Shown piece by piece: positions 9,741 to 22,009 of a DNA stretch of 64,000 bases. The DNA comes from Rhynchopus sp. YZ270_cl-10 (Eukaryota > Euglenozoa > Diplonemea > Diplonemida > Diplonemidae). Under the pieces are notes generated by a model. It saw only the letters and a program-made list of their open reading frames with translations. It was not told where the DNA came from and ran no database searches. Where the stretch lies: assembly GCA_964035575.1 (NCBI GenBank), contig OZ037872.1, forward strand, positions 1,054,001 through 1,118,000, written 5' to 3'. The first letter of the stretch is position 1. Every line of letters begins with the position of its first letter. Position numbers and translations under genes: made by a program.

Positions 9741-10992
9741 GTAGGGGGAGCCACGTAGAAGGAAATCCTTAAGGACTTGCTGTCCAAAACCATTTTTTTG
9801 AAATTTCGGTGAAGAAACCCACTAAAACGGGCGTGCCTGGCCGCAAATCGCCCTGGGGATCACCCATATATCCCAATAAACCACCTGACGACCTTCACAG
9901 AGCATTTCTTGTCCAAAAAAAATCGATTTTTTGTGAAAAAACACCCCAAAATTGCGTAACGCTCGCGTAACGCTTGGGGGCAAAAATTTAACACTTGCCA
10001 AGAAATTTCTCCAATCAGACAAAACTTCTTCTAAACACCCGAAAAACACCTCAGTCCACATCCGCTGAGGTCCCGGGGTGGAAATGTATGGTTTTTGCAC
10101 CTTTTAGGGGTCCTGGGAGGGTCCCAGACGTATTCATGAGGGACGGAACCACTTAAAATGCCCGAATTTACCTCTTTTTTAGGGTGCTTTTTCACCTTAA
10201 AAATTCAAAAAAAAGTGCTCAGACAATCACAGAAGTGTCAAAACCCCCTCGGAACTACTCGCCAGACCCCCTGTGGGGTGGAGAATCATATTTGTGATCA
10301 CTTTTTGGCCTATTTTGCCCAAAATAACCTCATGTTACACTTATGTTACACTTGTCCCAAAATAGCCTAAAATACCCCATTTTGGGACAAGTGAGGCACA
10401 AGTGAGGCACGGGGTTATTTTGGGCAAAATAGGCCAAAAAGTGATCGCAAATATGATTCTCCACCCCACAGGGGGTCTGGCGAGTAGTTCCGAGGGGGTT
10501 TTGACACTTCTGTGATTGTCTGAGCACTTTTTTTTGAATTTTTAAGGTGAAAAAGCACCCTAAAAAAGAGGTAAATTCGGGCATTTTAAGCGGTTCCGTC
10601 CCTCATGAATACGTCTGGGACCCTCCCAGGACCCCTAAAAGGTGCAAAAACCATACATTTCCACCCCGGGACCTCAGCGGATGTGGACTGAGGTGTTTTT
10701 CGGGTGTTTAGAAGAAGTTTTGTCTGATTGGAGAAATTTCTTGGCAAGTGTTAAATTTTTGCCCCCAAGCGTTACGCGAGCGTTACGCAATTTTTGGGGT
10801 GTTTTTTCACAAAAAATCGATTTTTTTTGGACAAGAAATGCTCTGTGAAGGTCGTCAGGTGGTTTATTGGGATATATGGGTGATCCCCAGGGCGATTTGC
10901 GGCCAGGCACGCCCGTTTTAGTGGGTTTCTTCACCGAAATTTCAAAAAAATGGATTTTGGACAGCAAAACGCCTTTGGTGGCTCCCCCTAAC
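9741..10992. mobile_element. 1.25-kb near-perfect palindrome (foldback element)
   Basis: Left arm from AGGGGGAGCCAC (9743) mirrors right arm ending GTGGCTCCCCCT (about 10989). The arms are about 620 bp each, nearly identical, with the axis near 10378 (CCCATTTTGGG). Mirrored frames such as those at 10158-10370 and 10330-10584 encode the same peptide on both strands because of the symmetry, not because of a gene. C-runs flank both ends, so the target duplication cannot be read. Confidence 0.85.
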
Positions 10993-11075
10993 CCCCCCCC
11001 GGTACAACCGGTCATACCAAGGTATACTGTTCACGAGAAGGCTTTGTATTTCAACTCTTTTTTTCAATCTTCAAA
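10993..11075 (+). repeat. 3' part of the split long B repeat
   Basis: CCGGTACAACCGGTCATACC, GGTATACTGTTCACGAGAAG, CTTTGTATTTCAACTC and T-run. It matches the uninterrupted unit at 41537-41635. Confidence 0.65.
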
Positions 11076-11190
11076 AAAATTTGACCCACACACACCTCCC
11101 TACAGGACCCACCCCCCCACACCGTCACGGGGGTGTTACCTAAGACGGGGAGAGTCTTTTCGCTCCCCCCCCACTTTTTCTACATAAAAT

Positions 11191-14100
11191 ATGTTAAACT
11201 CCACCGGGACAATCAGCCGTGACGCTACACAGCGTGCGAGCATTAAACGCTTTGAAGATGCCTTCAAGGGAATGTCCGAGCCAAACTCGGAGATCCGCCC
11301 GCAAGAACACCAGGGATGGCTGACCCGCGTGACCGCCGTGCTTGGGGAAGGCCGCAGTACGTACCTCTGGGTGAACGGCCAGAAGGTCGCCATCGGGCAC
11401 TCCATCCCCAACCACTTCGAGCCGAAGTACACTATCCACTCTGTATCCATTTTGGACCACAACTCTGAGACGGCTTCGTATTCTTTTGTTGTTGGGTTGA
11501 GAAATTTGAGTGGCACGGGGTCCGAGACTGTTATGACATTCCGCGCCAAGAACGAAAACGAATTTATGGACTGGTTTGGCTGTCTTTACAGCAACTGCTT
11601 TGCGGTAATGAACAAAAACGCTTTGCTGTCTAAAGCAAACGACGTGGGCCGCCTTATTGACCGCATCACCGACATCCGCCCTCTCGAGCTCACTGTGGGG
11701 ATGGCCAGATTCATCCGACAAAAATTTCCTGGAGGATTGGATGAGATTAAACGCTTCCTTTGCGTCCTTGATGACCTCGACAACACCAAATCCCTCGGCA
11801 CCCGCTTCTCCCGCGACCCACCTGAAGTCAAAGAACAGAAAAAATGGGGCCGTCTTTTGAAGTACTTCCTAAACATCGACACCCTCCGCCTTTCCTCTGG
11901 TGCAGCAGAATGCGGGGCCATCGAAGCAGTCTTAACATTAGACCTTCGTATCTACCCTTGCGTGAAGACTTTGTGGCTTCGTTTCGTTGAGGTCGACAAC
12001 GTAGAAGGCGCTGCTGCGATTGAGAATCTTCATATCGATGCCTGCGGGGGAGAGATCTATTGGTTTGTAAACACAAAGGTGCTGCAGGTCAAGGCATGCG
12101 AAACACTGCGCTTCTGTGGAATCTATTATATGTCACATTCCCTCGAAATCATTCAAATCCATTCTCTTCTCAAAGACGAAGACTTAGAGGTGATCCTCCG
12201 TCTTCCTGGTGGAAGTGGTACGGGAAACCTCTCTGCGAGGAAGCATGCTCATGGTAATACGGCGTATCTCACTGCCGCTGCTACGGCGCGGGCAACCCGT
12301 TCAATTCCTCTTGCGCAACGGTGGATAAATTTGCATACTCTGGACCTCAGCCACAACATCCTAAAGAACCTGCCGCAGGAATTTGAAGAGCTTCGTAGGT
12401 TGAAGACGCTTGTCTTGGATTACAACGAGCTGGTGTCGTTGGAGCATGTGAGGGGGCTGAAATCGTTGATTCATATTAGCGCAAAAAGCAACAATTTGAT
12501 GACTGCAGACTCGCTTGTGGATATGCGCAATTTGACGTATCTGAACCTCGGAAGCAACCAGCTGCGTGAAGTCAACTTCGACAACCTAACAAACCTCATC
12601 TCCGTCGATGTCAGCTACAACAACCTTACGGATTGGCGTGATATCTACGCACTCTCCCTCAGTGCGCGGAACCTTGAAGTTCTGCACCTCGAGGGCAACC
12701 CGCTTCAACGTGGCATTGCCAAAACGGTATGCAGTTTTAAGTGCATATTTACACCACTTTTCTTTGACTTTTTCAATCCTCCCTGCAACACACCGGGCCC
12801 TTTCTCGGTTGCTTCTTTGCGCACTACGACTCAGACTCAACATTTCTTTCAGAATCCTTTTGTTATGGCTGTATTGTATAAAGTGTGATTCAATGGAATT
12901 CTTTTATGTGAGGAATATTTGGATTTTTCACGTTTCTCTTTTGCAATGTCTCCGCAACGTAGACGATGCATCGATAGTTCACAACACCATTCCCACCTCA
13001 GGATTACGTTCCCGTCGTACGGTCGATGTTCACAAGAAAGATCACCCTCGATGGACGCAGAATCAACAAAGCAGACGACGAGCTGCTCTACGAAATGCTT
13101 GAAAGGTACCTACAACCCTCCCCCTCTTCCTCCCGCCCCGATTATGACATATCACCCTTTCCCCAAAAGCCGAACAACAACATTTATTCAATTCCCCCCA
13201 AGGACACCCCCTTTTGGTCCCACCATTTGATGACCATCTTTAAATACACCATCCCTTTCACCCCCTTTGTACAAAAACAGAAGCTTTTTTCACCTTTTGT
13301 CCCCTTTTTTTAACTTTTCTCAATCCCCTTCACCTTCACCCCCCTTTTTTTCACTCTTTTTGCAGATATCAGGACCGGGTTTTTACTCAAAAAACGCAGG
13401 TCCCTGTGGAGAGTGATGACGATGCGGCGACAACAGTGTCGCAGTACACTGCGACGTCATCGAAGAAGGCACGCAAGAAGACCAAGAAGAAGGGCACACG
13501 GCGCGTTGTGAAGAAGAAGAAGCGGCGCGAGCAGGTCATCGACCTTAGCTATGAGGAGGACAGAGCAGGGCAGCCTGCACGCACACCAACCCCTCCTGGC
13601 ATCACGAAGCTGGACCTCCATGCCGTTGCCGCAAGCACCGCTGGCGACAAATTGAAAGAATGGCAGGCCAACCTCCCTCTTGACGAAGAGGAGCAAGCCT
13701 CCCAGCGCGAAGCCGTCGAGGACGACGAAGTCATCTTCATCGCACCCGGCGACGACGTCGTCGAAATGCAGAGCTCTCCTCCGGAGCTCCAGCCTATGGT
13801 GCGCGAAACGCCTCCCTCCCAACCACTCCACGCCACACAACCGAGGAATTCCTCTGGCCAGCTCGACCCTGCACGCCTCTCTGGCCGGTCTACTTCAAGC
13901 AGACTGCCGGAAGGTGATTTGGCGTCACCAGAAGAACGCAGATCACTACGTTCCGTGGAGGGAACCTCGCAGAGCGCAGATCCATTAGGGGAACCTCTAA
14001 AGAAGCAGGTAAGAGCAAGGAAGACACCTCCTCCGTCTCCAGGACAACCCTCGAAGTCTCCACGACTCTCGGGGAGTCGTGAGGTATTGTCTGCAGGAGA

Positions 14101-15511
14101 CCCTACGGAGTGTACCGATGCGGATGCAGAGGAGGTGGTTCCGATTCCGATTGGGGTGCGGTCGCGGTCCCATTCCTACGCCTCTGTCCCTACAACGAGA
14201 ACCCGTCCAGGGTCGATGCAGCGCTCCGTTACTATGGACCCAAAGCAGGAAGGGTCGCATTCCTCACAGAATATGTGGGGCGAAGTGGCAGCGTTCAAGC
14301 AGCAGAAGAAGAAGGATGATGCTATAGAGAAGGCACGTCTTGCGGAGTTGGATGTGCAAGGGGGTGGAGGGGAGTCCCCTAAGCCAGGGGGTTATAAGGT
14401 GTTAGAGGATACGGCTTCAGAGGGGCAGACGACGGAGACGTCGGAGTTCCATGCTGTAGTGATAACTCAGGAGATGAAGGATTTTGCGGTGAGGTTTGGG
14501 CAGCCTGCAAAGGGGGCGTGTCTGTTTGTGACGTCAGGGTTTATGTTTATTTTGCATTGGTACAAGAAATATTGGAAGACGTTGGAGAGAAGAGAGTACG
14601 CGTTGTTGCAGAAGATTTTGATTGTGGTGTGCCATTTGCATCTTGCGTTGGTCATTCCGTTTGCAATCATTTTCGCACAGCTGCCGTGTACGAACTGTAC
14701 TGAGGAGGATTCGTATAATGAGCGTCGCTTCAGATACTTCATTTCGGTCATGATCATGGCAGGATCCGCCTTCCAGACGGTGCTAGGGATCTATGCTTTG
14801 TTCTACGAAAACATTGTCATGCTGCTCTTCTTCAACCTCCTCACGGTCGTGCTCGCTGTACGCTATATGTACAACATGTTCAACTACCTGGAAGACAATA
14901 CATTAGTCTGGTCCGTCATCGTCCCCCCCATCTTCGAAATCTGCTACGAACTCTTTTACCTAGGGGTCAGTCTATTGGTGTGGCCGTATTTCAACCGTTT
15001 GGTCTTTTATCGGGTGGGCGGAGGGCCGCATTTGGTGAAGATATACAAATATGCCCAAGTGTTTGCTGCGTTTGCGAGAACCGACCTTCTGTTCATCTCA
15101 CTAAGCGCGATTATTGCTGCGTTTTGGTACATCACTCAGGTGTATGAATGGGTGTTGCTGACATTAACCTGCATAGCTGCAATCATTTTATATCAATTTG
15201 CGGTGAATTGGGTGATCCAAGAGAAACGGCAGGAGTTGGTTCTCTTTGTGTTACTGCTTCTCGGGATCTTTGGTGTGCAGGTGTATATGATATGGACTCT
15301 AAGCATCCAGCCTGATTCCTCACTTCGTGACCGTCTCAAGACAGCTTACCATGCGACAATCTACACCATCATTGCAGCGCTTCTTATCAAAGTGATGACT
15401 CTTCTTAGTCTCCTGAAATGCGTCTTTTCCTTCGGAAAAGGACTGCGCGGTGCATTGGCAGGAGAAATCGGAGATGAACGTCTATGGGGTGTCCCTATAG
15501 CACCATTTTAG
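11191..15511 (+). CDS. PH / leucine-rich-repeat / multipass membrane protein
   Basis: Three exons (11191-12726, 13002-13105, 13366-15511) join in frame to 1261 residues; donors GTATGC and GTACCT, acceptors CAG. Residues 41-141 look like a PH domain, ending in the usual Trp-containing helix (ENEFMDWFGCLYSNC). Residues about 375-512 hold five or six leucine-rich repeats (LHTLDLSHNILKNL is typical) closing with LEGNPL. Exon 2 supplies the LRR cap (DYVPVVRSMF, LDGRRIN). The order is reminiscent of STK11IP/nischarin-type proteins. Residues 575-600 are very basic; about 600-900 are Ser/Pro-rich and probably disordered. From about 925 to the end there are seven or so hydrophobic segments. The LRR-to-membrane fusion is directly supported by the shared frame. 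The role is unknown, perhaps a membrane-anchored signalling scaffold. The first ATG after a C/T-rich tract is used as start. Confidence 0.85.
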
Positions 15512-15968
15512 GGGGGGGAGGAGGGTTAAGGTGGAGTGTCGGTGATACAGCCTAGAAGAATTGGCAAAAAAGAAGAAGAAAAAAAGGGCGACATTGAGTA
15601 CAGATCCTGCTAGCAGGTGATTGTCGGCACAACAAAAAATATACAGCATGGGTTACGCCAGATTTGGCTCTTTTTTTCCAGATTGAAATCTGGTTTCCCC
15701 AGATGAGGCCAGATCTGAGAGTATTCCGTGTACAAACGTTTTTCAGGTAAGGTGGATGTCACCATTTCCCCCCCCCATTTTTTATTTTTTACAACGTGTT
15801 GAAAAAATCAGAAAAGAGCCTTTCTCTTTCCTGATCGAGTTATTTTTTTTTTTTGAATGTGTGGTTTTTTTGGTAGTGTTTTTTAGGGTGTTGAAAGAAA
15901 AGGCTGACTTCGGCGTAGCTCACGAAAAGCCATGACGAGGTTTTTTTTTGGTGAACAATACAAAAAAA
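15512..15968. other. Intergenic, nothing recognised
   Basis: AT-rich DNA with T-runs and a short CAGATTTGGC/CAGATTGAAATCTGG inverted patch near 15660-15710. No gene seen. Confidence 0.5.
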
Positions 15969-15970
15969 TA

Positions 15971-17750
15971 TACATAGCGCTCCACTTAGACTCTAACTAG
16001 ATAATTAGAGTCGGCAGTTCGAGTATAATTAGAGTCTTTAAAACTCTAACTGAACTCTAATACTCTAACTGGACTCTAATTAGAGTCTAATTAGAGTCCT
16101 ATAAGAGGGTCAATAAAGAGGGGCACATCAATCAATGCTATAGCCATCAACCCAGGGGGCATAGCTAGTGCAAGAAATTCGACTTTGTAATCCAGAAAGT
16201 CTGTTCTCTGCTTGCAGAGAACCAGACACAAGAAAATATTGTTTGTTCCCCCAGAAAACCAGTGCACAATTCACACTCCTTGTGGGTGGTCTTATTGCCT
16301 TTCCCTCCCTCCCTAGCACTTCCCCTCCCTCCCTGGCCGGACCCCAGGGAGTTTACTTTCCGCAAAAAAATTTTTTTTTGGCAAAGACAATTTTCAGCCA
16401 AAAAAAAATTTTTTTTTTGGGCTCACATGGGCCCAAAAATGCAACAAACCGAAAAATTTTGATGTTTTGAGCACCACATATTTACCAACTGGTTACTTTC
16501 CCTTTGGGAAAGTGATCTCCCCGGGAAATCACTTTCCGGGGGGGGAAAATAGCACTTTTTTGCATTTTAACGCTCGGGAAAGTGCCTAGTCGGGAGGTAA
16601 AGCCTCATCCCTCCCTCCCAAGGCCCCTCGGGAACCCCTCGGGAAAACAAAAAATGCCTCGGGCCTTCGGCCCTCGCTGCATTTTTTATTTTCCCTCTGG
16701 GATCCCTCGGGACCTATGGGAGGGAGGGAAATAGCTATTTTAGCACAGGCATTTTGGCCCAGGGGCATGCACTTGAAGCATGGCTATTTAGTGTGTATGG
16801 GGCAGTGTTGTTTTGTTATGAATTCTCTTTGGTATTGTCGATCGCGGGTAGTTGTTCAACGCGAGGCTTGGATCTCTCCTGGGTTCATAAGTAGTATTTC
16901 TTCGGATGAAATGAACGTATGCTCGCTATAGATTTCCCGTCAACACAGCCTTTGATACTGGGATTACCCCTTCGACCCCTTAGTGGTAGTTAAATTCGAT
17001 TGATATTTACATTCCTACAGATGAAAGAACAAGACACCACTTCTGTACCCGCGCATCAACATTTGTAGAAAATTTTGCACCCCAAACACCTTCAATAATG
17101 CCCGCCAAAAGGCGCCCCTTGTTGCTGGGAGTTTCTCATGTTTGATACCTGCACAGCAGGCATTCCTCTGAGTCCAACGCTGCTTGGCCTGTCTGCGGCG
17201 TTGCACCGAAGGTGCACATAGAGTTTTTGCATCGCATTCCCTAATGTATGGGGCACTCACACTTGAGGGCATGTGCCACTGCGCGGGTCTGAGTACCTGG
17301 GTACCCATAGCTGAGAATAAGCCGAGTCCCGGTACTGGGTACTAGGTACAGTAGGACTAGGACTAGGCCCCCACCCTCCCGCGACCGGGTCCCCGACCCG
17401 CTTTCAGGCGGACCACAGCGCCTTCACATATTGTGTCCCAGTCCGGCTGAGAACTCGGTTCCCCAAGTCTTATTTTCAGCTATGTGGGTATCTGGGCACC
17501 TGGGTCCTACAGAGGAACCTTAGGGGAACCGGTTCCTTACGGCGTTTGCACCTACAAGAAGCCTGTTGTTTTACTCTAATTAGACTATAATTAGAGTGTA
17601 GTTAGAGTCTAATTATGCTCTAACTGCACTCTAATTATAGTCTAATTGAAGAAAAGCGACTCTAATTATACTCTAACTGGACTCTAACTGACTTGGCCCA
17701 AAATCCCAGACTCTAATTATACCCTAATACTCTAATTAGAGCGCTATGTA
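15971..17750. mobile_element. TIR element with subterminal ATTAGAGT arrays, 1.78 kb
   Basis: Ends TACATAGCGCTC and GAGCGCTATGTA with TA on each outer side (15969-15970, 17751-17752). About 130 bp inside the left end and 180 bp inside the right end are packed with CTCTAATTAGAGTC and variants. The interior (16490-16740) holds a palindromic stretch around CCTCGGGCCTTCGGCCCTCG. No transposase frame is evident; a minus-strand frame at 17015-17308 is unrecognised. It fits a non-autonomous TA-target DNA transposon. Confidence 0.7.
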
Positions 17751-18090
17751 TAAAAAAAGGATTAACGCATGTAGCCGCTCGAAATACGCCACAGATCTTA
17801 TGGCGAGTTTTAGTTATTATTTTTCTTCATTCGTTTCTTTTTAAAGGTGGCTTTAAGTACGAGAGATGGCCTTCGGATCCATCTTATTGACTCTTTCTTT
17901 TACTGATGTGTATGCACATGAGGTATATTTCATTGTTCAAGTTTGCGTAGGTGTCTGCGTCCACAGAGACGTTTGCGCTTATAACTTTTTTTCTTTCTAT
18001 TCCACCGTTTCTGTTGGCCGCAGGGTTACCTGTATCCCATGTTTGCGCTCATGGTGCGCTCATGAACAACACTGTTCTGCGTTGTTGTCC

Positions 18091-18180
18091 GAGGCGTTGT
18101 AATGCACCGTCAACTCCACTGTTCTTTGGTGCACAGTCACAAGGAGGGTTTTTTTTTGTATTTCAAGCCACCGTTCTCCT
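18091..18180 (+). repeat. D-like then B-like hairpin repeats
   Basis: GTCCGAGGCGTTGTAATGCACCG-type D copy followed by GGTGCACAGTCACAAGGAGG with TTTGTATTTCAAGCC (B). Confidence 0.45.
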
Positions 18181-18247
18181 TTAGTTTAGTCTCGAAATAG
18201 ATGGAGGGCCGGTTGGGGGTTACCATGCCATCCGTCATTTGTACCAA

Positions 18248-18335
18248 AGGTATGTCACGAGAGAGCTTTTGTATTTCAAGTCAAATCTAGGATGACCCAG
18301 CATGATACACACAGGGTCGTCTTAGCAACTTTTCC
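18248..18335 (+). repeat. Repeats B and A in tandem
   Basis: B: GGTATGTCACGAGAGAGC, TTTTGTATTTCAAG. A is highly diverged (AGGATGACCC ... GGGTCGTCTT) yet its ten-base stem still pairs throughout when G-T pairs are allowed. Confidence 0.55.
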
Positions 18336-19018
18336 ACCCCCCATTCCCTTCTCCTTTTTGCTTCGCATCTGATTTATTTTCCCGTATTTCTCTCCCTTTT
18401 TTTTGTTTGCGGTTTCCCAAAAAAAAAAAAAAAACCCATGTTTGGAAAAAAAGGCGTTTTAAAACACACAAAATCTCGTTGGGGGCTGACCCCATGAAGG
18501 AAAAAAATATACGTAGACAGATGTGTTATCAACGCCCTTTTTCTGGATCGTCTGAAAAAAAATAAAAATAAAAAAATAAAATGCAATTACCACAATCTGT
18601 TTCGTGTTGAACAACAAAAAAAAAAATTCCTTTCTACCCCACCTCTTACACTTTGGTAGCTATTGTCAGATGTGTGTGTGCACATTCATCTTACAGGTTT
18701 CCTTTGTATGAAAGTGGTCAAGTGGATTATCGGAAATACTCAATTATGCGTTTACCCTCTATCGAGGGATCTTGCCTTACACACCTCATCACAGTCCCCC
18801 CCTTTTTCCTCAGAGCGGGGAAAATACCCCATGTATCGCGAAAGATTTCAGAACAGCCAAAAAAAAAGGGGCTTATTGTCCTGTGGCTGACTGTTTTCAG
18901 ATAGTCAAAAAGAAGCAACCCAAAAAGAGAATAACGTTTTCCAAAGAATTTATCTATTTTTATTTTATTTTTTACAACTCCCAACACTCCCGGGGTTCGA
19001 TAATCCACGGAGTGTAAT

Positions 19019-19070
19019 GAGTGTCCTGCGTCCCCGAGGCGTTTTGCACTATCAACTTCACTTTTTTTTT
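19019..19070 (+). repeat. Hairpin repeat, family D
   Basis: AGTGTCCTGCGTCCCCGAGG, CGTTTTGCACT, then ATCAACTTCAC and T-run. Confidence 0.6.
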
Positions 19071-19504
19071 TGTGAGACCGGAAGCCACCTTCATTGTTTT
19101 TCAAAATTTTCTGCCAACCCCAAAAAGGGGGCGGCGGCATGAGTAGCGTGTATTGCCTTTTTTAGTAGCAGGCACAAAAAAAACCCGAAAATCATTGTAT
19201 TCCAAAAAAAAGGGGTGTAGACATCTGCGGTCCTTTGAGGGGTGGGGGGGAGTTTTTTTTTTTTTTTTTGATAAAACAACTTGTTGTCAATTCTAAAAAG
19301 ATTGGAGGCAGCGCTGCAGGGCAAACAAAACGGATTGAAAAAAACAGAAGCTTGCTTGTTTTCTTTGAGTACTCAATTAACCACAACAACCGTACTTCAG
19401 TTTAACACATTTTTTCACCTTTTTGTTTTCCCGGCTTTGAGCGCACAAACAAAAGACCCGATCTTTTTCCTCTTCATTTTTTTCCCCTCCTCCGGAGTGT
19501 CGAA

Positions 19505-19600
19505 GTGCTTCCAACGTCCTAGAGGCATTTTGTACTTCCAAATCTCATCCATTGACTAAGCGCGAGAGGTTTAGGTCCATCTTAAAAAAAACTTTTTTTC
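19505..19600 (+). repeat. Repeats D and A in tandem
   Basis: D: CCAACGTCCTAGAGGC, TTTTGTACTTCC. A: GACTAAGCGCGAGAGG, TTTAGGTCCATCTT and T-rich tail. Confidence 0.55.
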
Positions 19601-20010
19601 TTTTTTTGTGACGTGTGTGCCTTCTTCTGTTGTACGTGAATGTAATGTGATCCTCCAGAAGAAGAGGAAAATGAAGCCGAGTGAGGGGGGTGGGGGGTGG
19701 GGAACGTATCCTAGGTCTGGTGGTCGGAACGTTTTATACCAACGAAAAAAGAGGGGATCGAGAAAAAAAGGGCCAACTTGCTACAATACCCATGTTACTA
19801 TTACTTATGTACATTAGTAAATGTGGGGGTATACGAGTAATTTCCCCATTCAAAAAACAAAACAAAATAAATATTCTGAGTGGGTGAGGTTGAGTGGTGC
19901 AGCGGATTTCCCCTTTTTTTTTTTTTACCGATTTTTTTTTTTTGACAAAAAGGGGGGGGGAGCAAAGAGCATTGTCTCACCTATTTAGATTTTCTTTTTT
20001 TTTAAAGTTC

Positions 20011-20115
20011 AGGGTGACGAAGCACATGAGACTTGGGATCTCATCGAGCATTTTTCTTTCATTACAGGTGTCTGAACTATAAGATACATTCATCTTAGCC
20101 GTCTTCTATTTTTTT
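20011..20115 (+). repeat. Repeats A and C in tandem
   Basis: A: GGGTGACGAAGCACATGAGA, CTTGGGATCTCATC. C: AGGTGTCTGAACTATAAG, ATACATTCATCTT. Confidence 0.5.
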
Positions 20116-21248
20116 TTTTTTTAACCGTGTTTTTTTTTGTTGTTTTGTTTCAGCACGGATCATAAGATGGCACTTCACTTTATCAGATGTATGTCCTGCC
20201 CTACCATACATTCACAGGGTCCTTATTTTCTTAGTGTCTGCGTTCAGGCGCGTTTTTTTCGCATTTTCCAAAAACCGCCCCTTCCCTTTTGAAGGATGTG
20301 CACAATGAACCACAGATTTTCAATCTTTCTATAACTACAACAAACATAAAAAAAAGCAAGGGTCTGGTGTGATTCAGGGGGTACGGACAACCCACGGACA
20401 ACCCACGGAAGAACCACGGGGGAACCACGAAGAACTGTTTCAGGCTATATTAAGATTTGCGGAGCACCTTCGGGAGAACCACGGGGGAACCACGGAGAAT
20501 CCGTTTGGGTGATCACACCAAGGCTACATTTTTAGCACCCCTCTATACCTTCTTTTCGTCAGAAAAGAATGTGTTTGAAACAATCTTTCTCTCTTTTCCC
20601 CCCCTCTTTCAAGATGACTAAGTAATACAGCCGGTATCCAAAAAGTGCAGCGTTTTCTCCATTTTTCCCAATGCAACGTTGTGTCCTGTATGGACTCAGT
20701 TAACTCTCATGGCAGAGGAAACTCCTCCAACCCCTACAATTTCTTAGTCCATTTATTTTTTCTCTTTTCCTGTTTCACGCCACAACCAACATCCCCCCCA
20801 AAAAAACAAAACAAAAAAAAAAACAAAAGGCTTTTTTGTGAGCGTAACAATAAGAAAAATAACGCACCACACTTTTTTTTTTCCTCCATGCTGAAACGAC
20901 GCATGACTTCGCAACCCACGCAGCACCTTCCCAGACGCAATGCCCATGTTCACCTGCGCCAGCCCTTTTTATCAATGCAGCAAAGTCGACCATATATGGT
21001 GTGGCCGACGACCCCAAAATAGCAGAAAATAGCAGAACGTAGCACAAAATAGCACCCCCTTTCAGCCACACCAATATACCTGAAAAATGGCCTGGCTGAA
21101 GGAAATATTAGAAGGCGCACTCGGGATTAGTTATGTTTTTTTCGGCCTCGCTGCACTGTATTTTATTTCTTCGAAACACACACACAAATCAGGGTGTGGG
21201 ATTACCACTGTTCTACACAAAGCTCTTCCTCTTCCTCTTCCTCCTGCC

Positions 21249-21560
21249 ATGGAGGTGGTAGGCCTTCACGAGGAGAGCGACCGACGGTGTTGCGTTGATG
21301 TTGGTGCGGATGACACTGTGTATGCATTGAAGGAGAAGATTGTGGCTGGTCTTGACATGGAAGGGCTGGATGTGGCGGGTCTTAAGCTGCGTGTGCGTGG
21401 GCACGTTGCGAACCTAGGGGACCATGACCAAGGGGACGACACACCCATATCCTCCACTAACGTAGAGGCCATGCAAGAGATCCTCCTGGTGCTTCCTGAT
21501 GTAACGAAGTTTGTCGTCAGGATAGACGACGCCTGGGTGGATGGTGGGTTTGGGTCATAA
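21249..21560 (+). CDS. Small ubiquitin-like protein (start uncertain)
   Basis: A 103-residue frame with coding-like third positions. VVGLHEESDRRCCVDVGADD, then TVYALKEKIVAGL and LKLRVRGHVANL, follow the ubiquitin fold order: strand, strand, helix, then a strand ending before a hydrophilic loop. A final strand EILLVLPD is followed by a short tail without a diGly end, so conjugation is unlikely. The same frame is open upstream to an ATG at 21087, which would add 54 residues with one hydrophobic segment (LGISYVFFGLAALYF) and make a membrane-anchored form. The 21249 ATG is preferred because pyrimidine-rich DNA directly precedes it and the codon bias starts there. Domain identity is by pattern only. 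Confidence 0.5.
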   Translation: MEVVGLHEESDRRCCVDVGADDTVYALKEKIVAGLDMEGLDVAGLKLRVRGHVANLGDHDQGDDTPISSTNVEAMQEILLVLPDVTKFVVRIDDAWVDGGFGS

Positions 21561-21804
21561 AGCCCTGTTGGTGTCGTGGCTGATGTGTGTTGTGGGGGGA
21601 GTTTCTCGGAGCGGGGTATTGAGCACAACCACAACTGATGTGTGCAAAGTGATGTGCTCGCTACCTCATGTTGATATTTGCTGTGAGGAAATATTGTGTG
21701 AAAAAAAGATGAAAAATCCTGATCATCGTTGGATGCGAGCTTTGTTTTCTTGAATTTCGTCTTTTTCTAACCTGATTGCTTCTTCTCGATAATGATTGTG
21801 ACTA

Positions 21805-21925
21805 AAGGTGACTGAGCGCGAGAGGCTTAGGTTCATCTTATACTCCTTTCTTCTCACACGGTACGGACAACTCATGCCCACCCTTTGCATGAGCTCGATT
21901 GAGCTGCGTTTTAGCACCTTACAAC
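21805..21925 (+). repeat. Repeats A and F in tandem
   Basis: A: AGGTGACTGAGCGCGAGAGG, CTTAGGTTCATCTT; the A-to-G change in the stem keeps a G-T pair. F: ACGGTACGGACAACTCATG, CACCCTTTGCATGAGCTCG, TGCGTTTTAGCACC. F recurs at 48739 and 60235. Confidence 0.6.
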
Positions 21926-22009
21926 CTGCTCTCTTCTCTTTCAATGGAGAAGAAGATTAAAATGTGATAACGACTCGTCTCTAGCCCACGTTGTTGCATT
22001 TTTTACTTT

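Larger units (their letters stand above)
17753..21086. other. Intergenic repeat-rich block
   Basis: No gene I can support. It holds D copies near 18091, 19019 and 19505, B copies near 18130 and 18248, A copies at 18288, 19552 and 20011, and C copies at 18665 and 20064. A minisatellite-like run of CCACGGGGGAACCACGG units lies at about 20385-20500, between ATTCAGG and GTGATCACACC. Long minus-strand frames here are AT-rich and look like chance. Confidence 0.55.

Noticed and set aside
10158-10584. Two identical 70-residue frames on opposite strands
   Set aside because: They are mirror images produced by the palindrome at 9741-10992; no family likeness and no coding bias beyond the symmetry.
15990-16110. 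CRISPR-like array of CTCTAATTAGAGTC
   Set aside because: Spacing is irregular with no unique spacers, the unit is palindromic, and it mirrors at the other end of a TA-flanked element.
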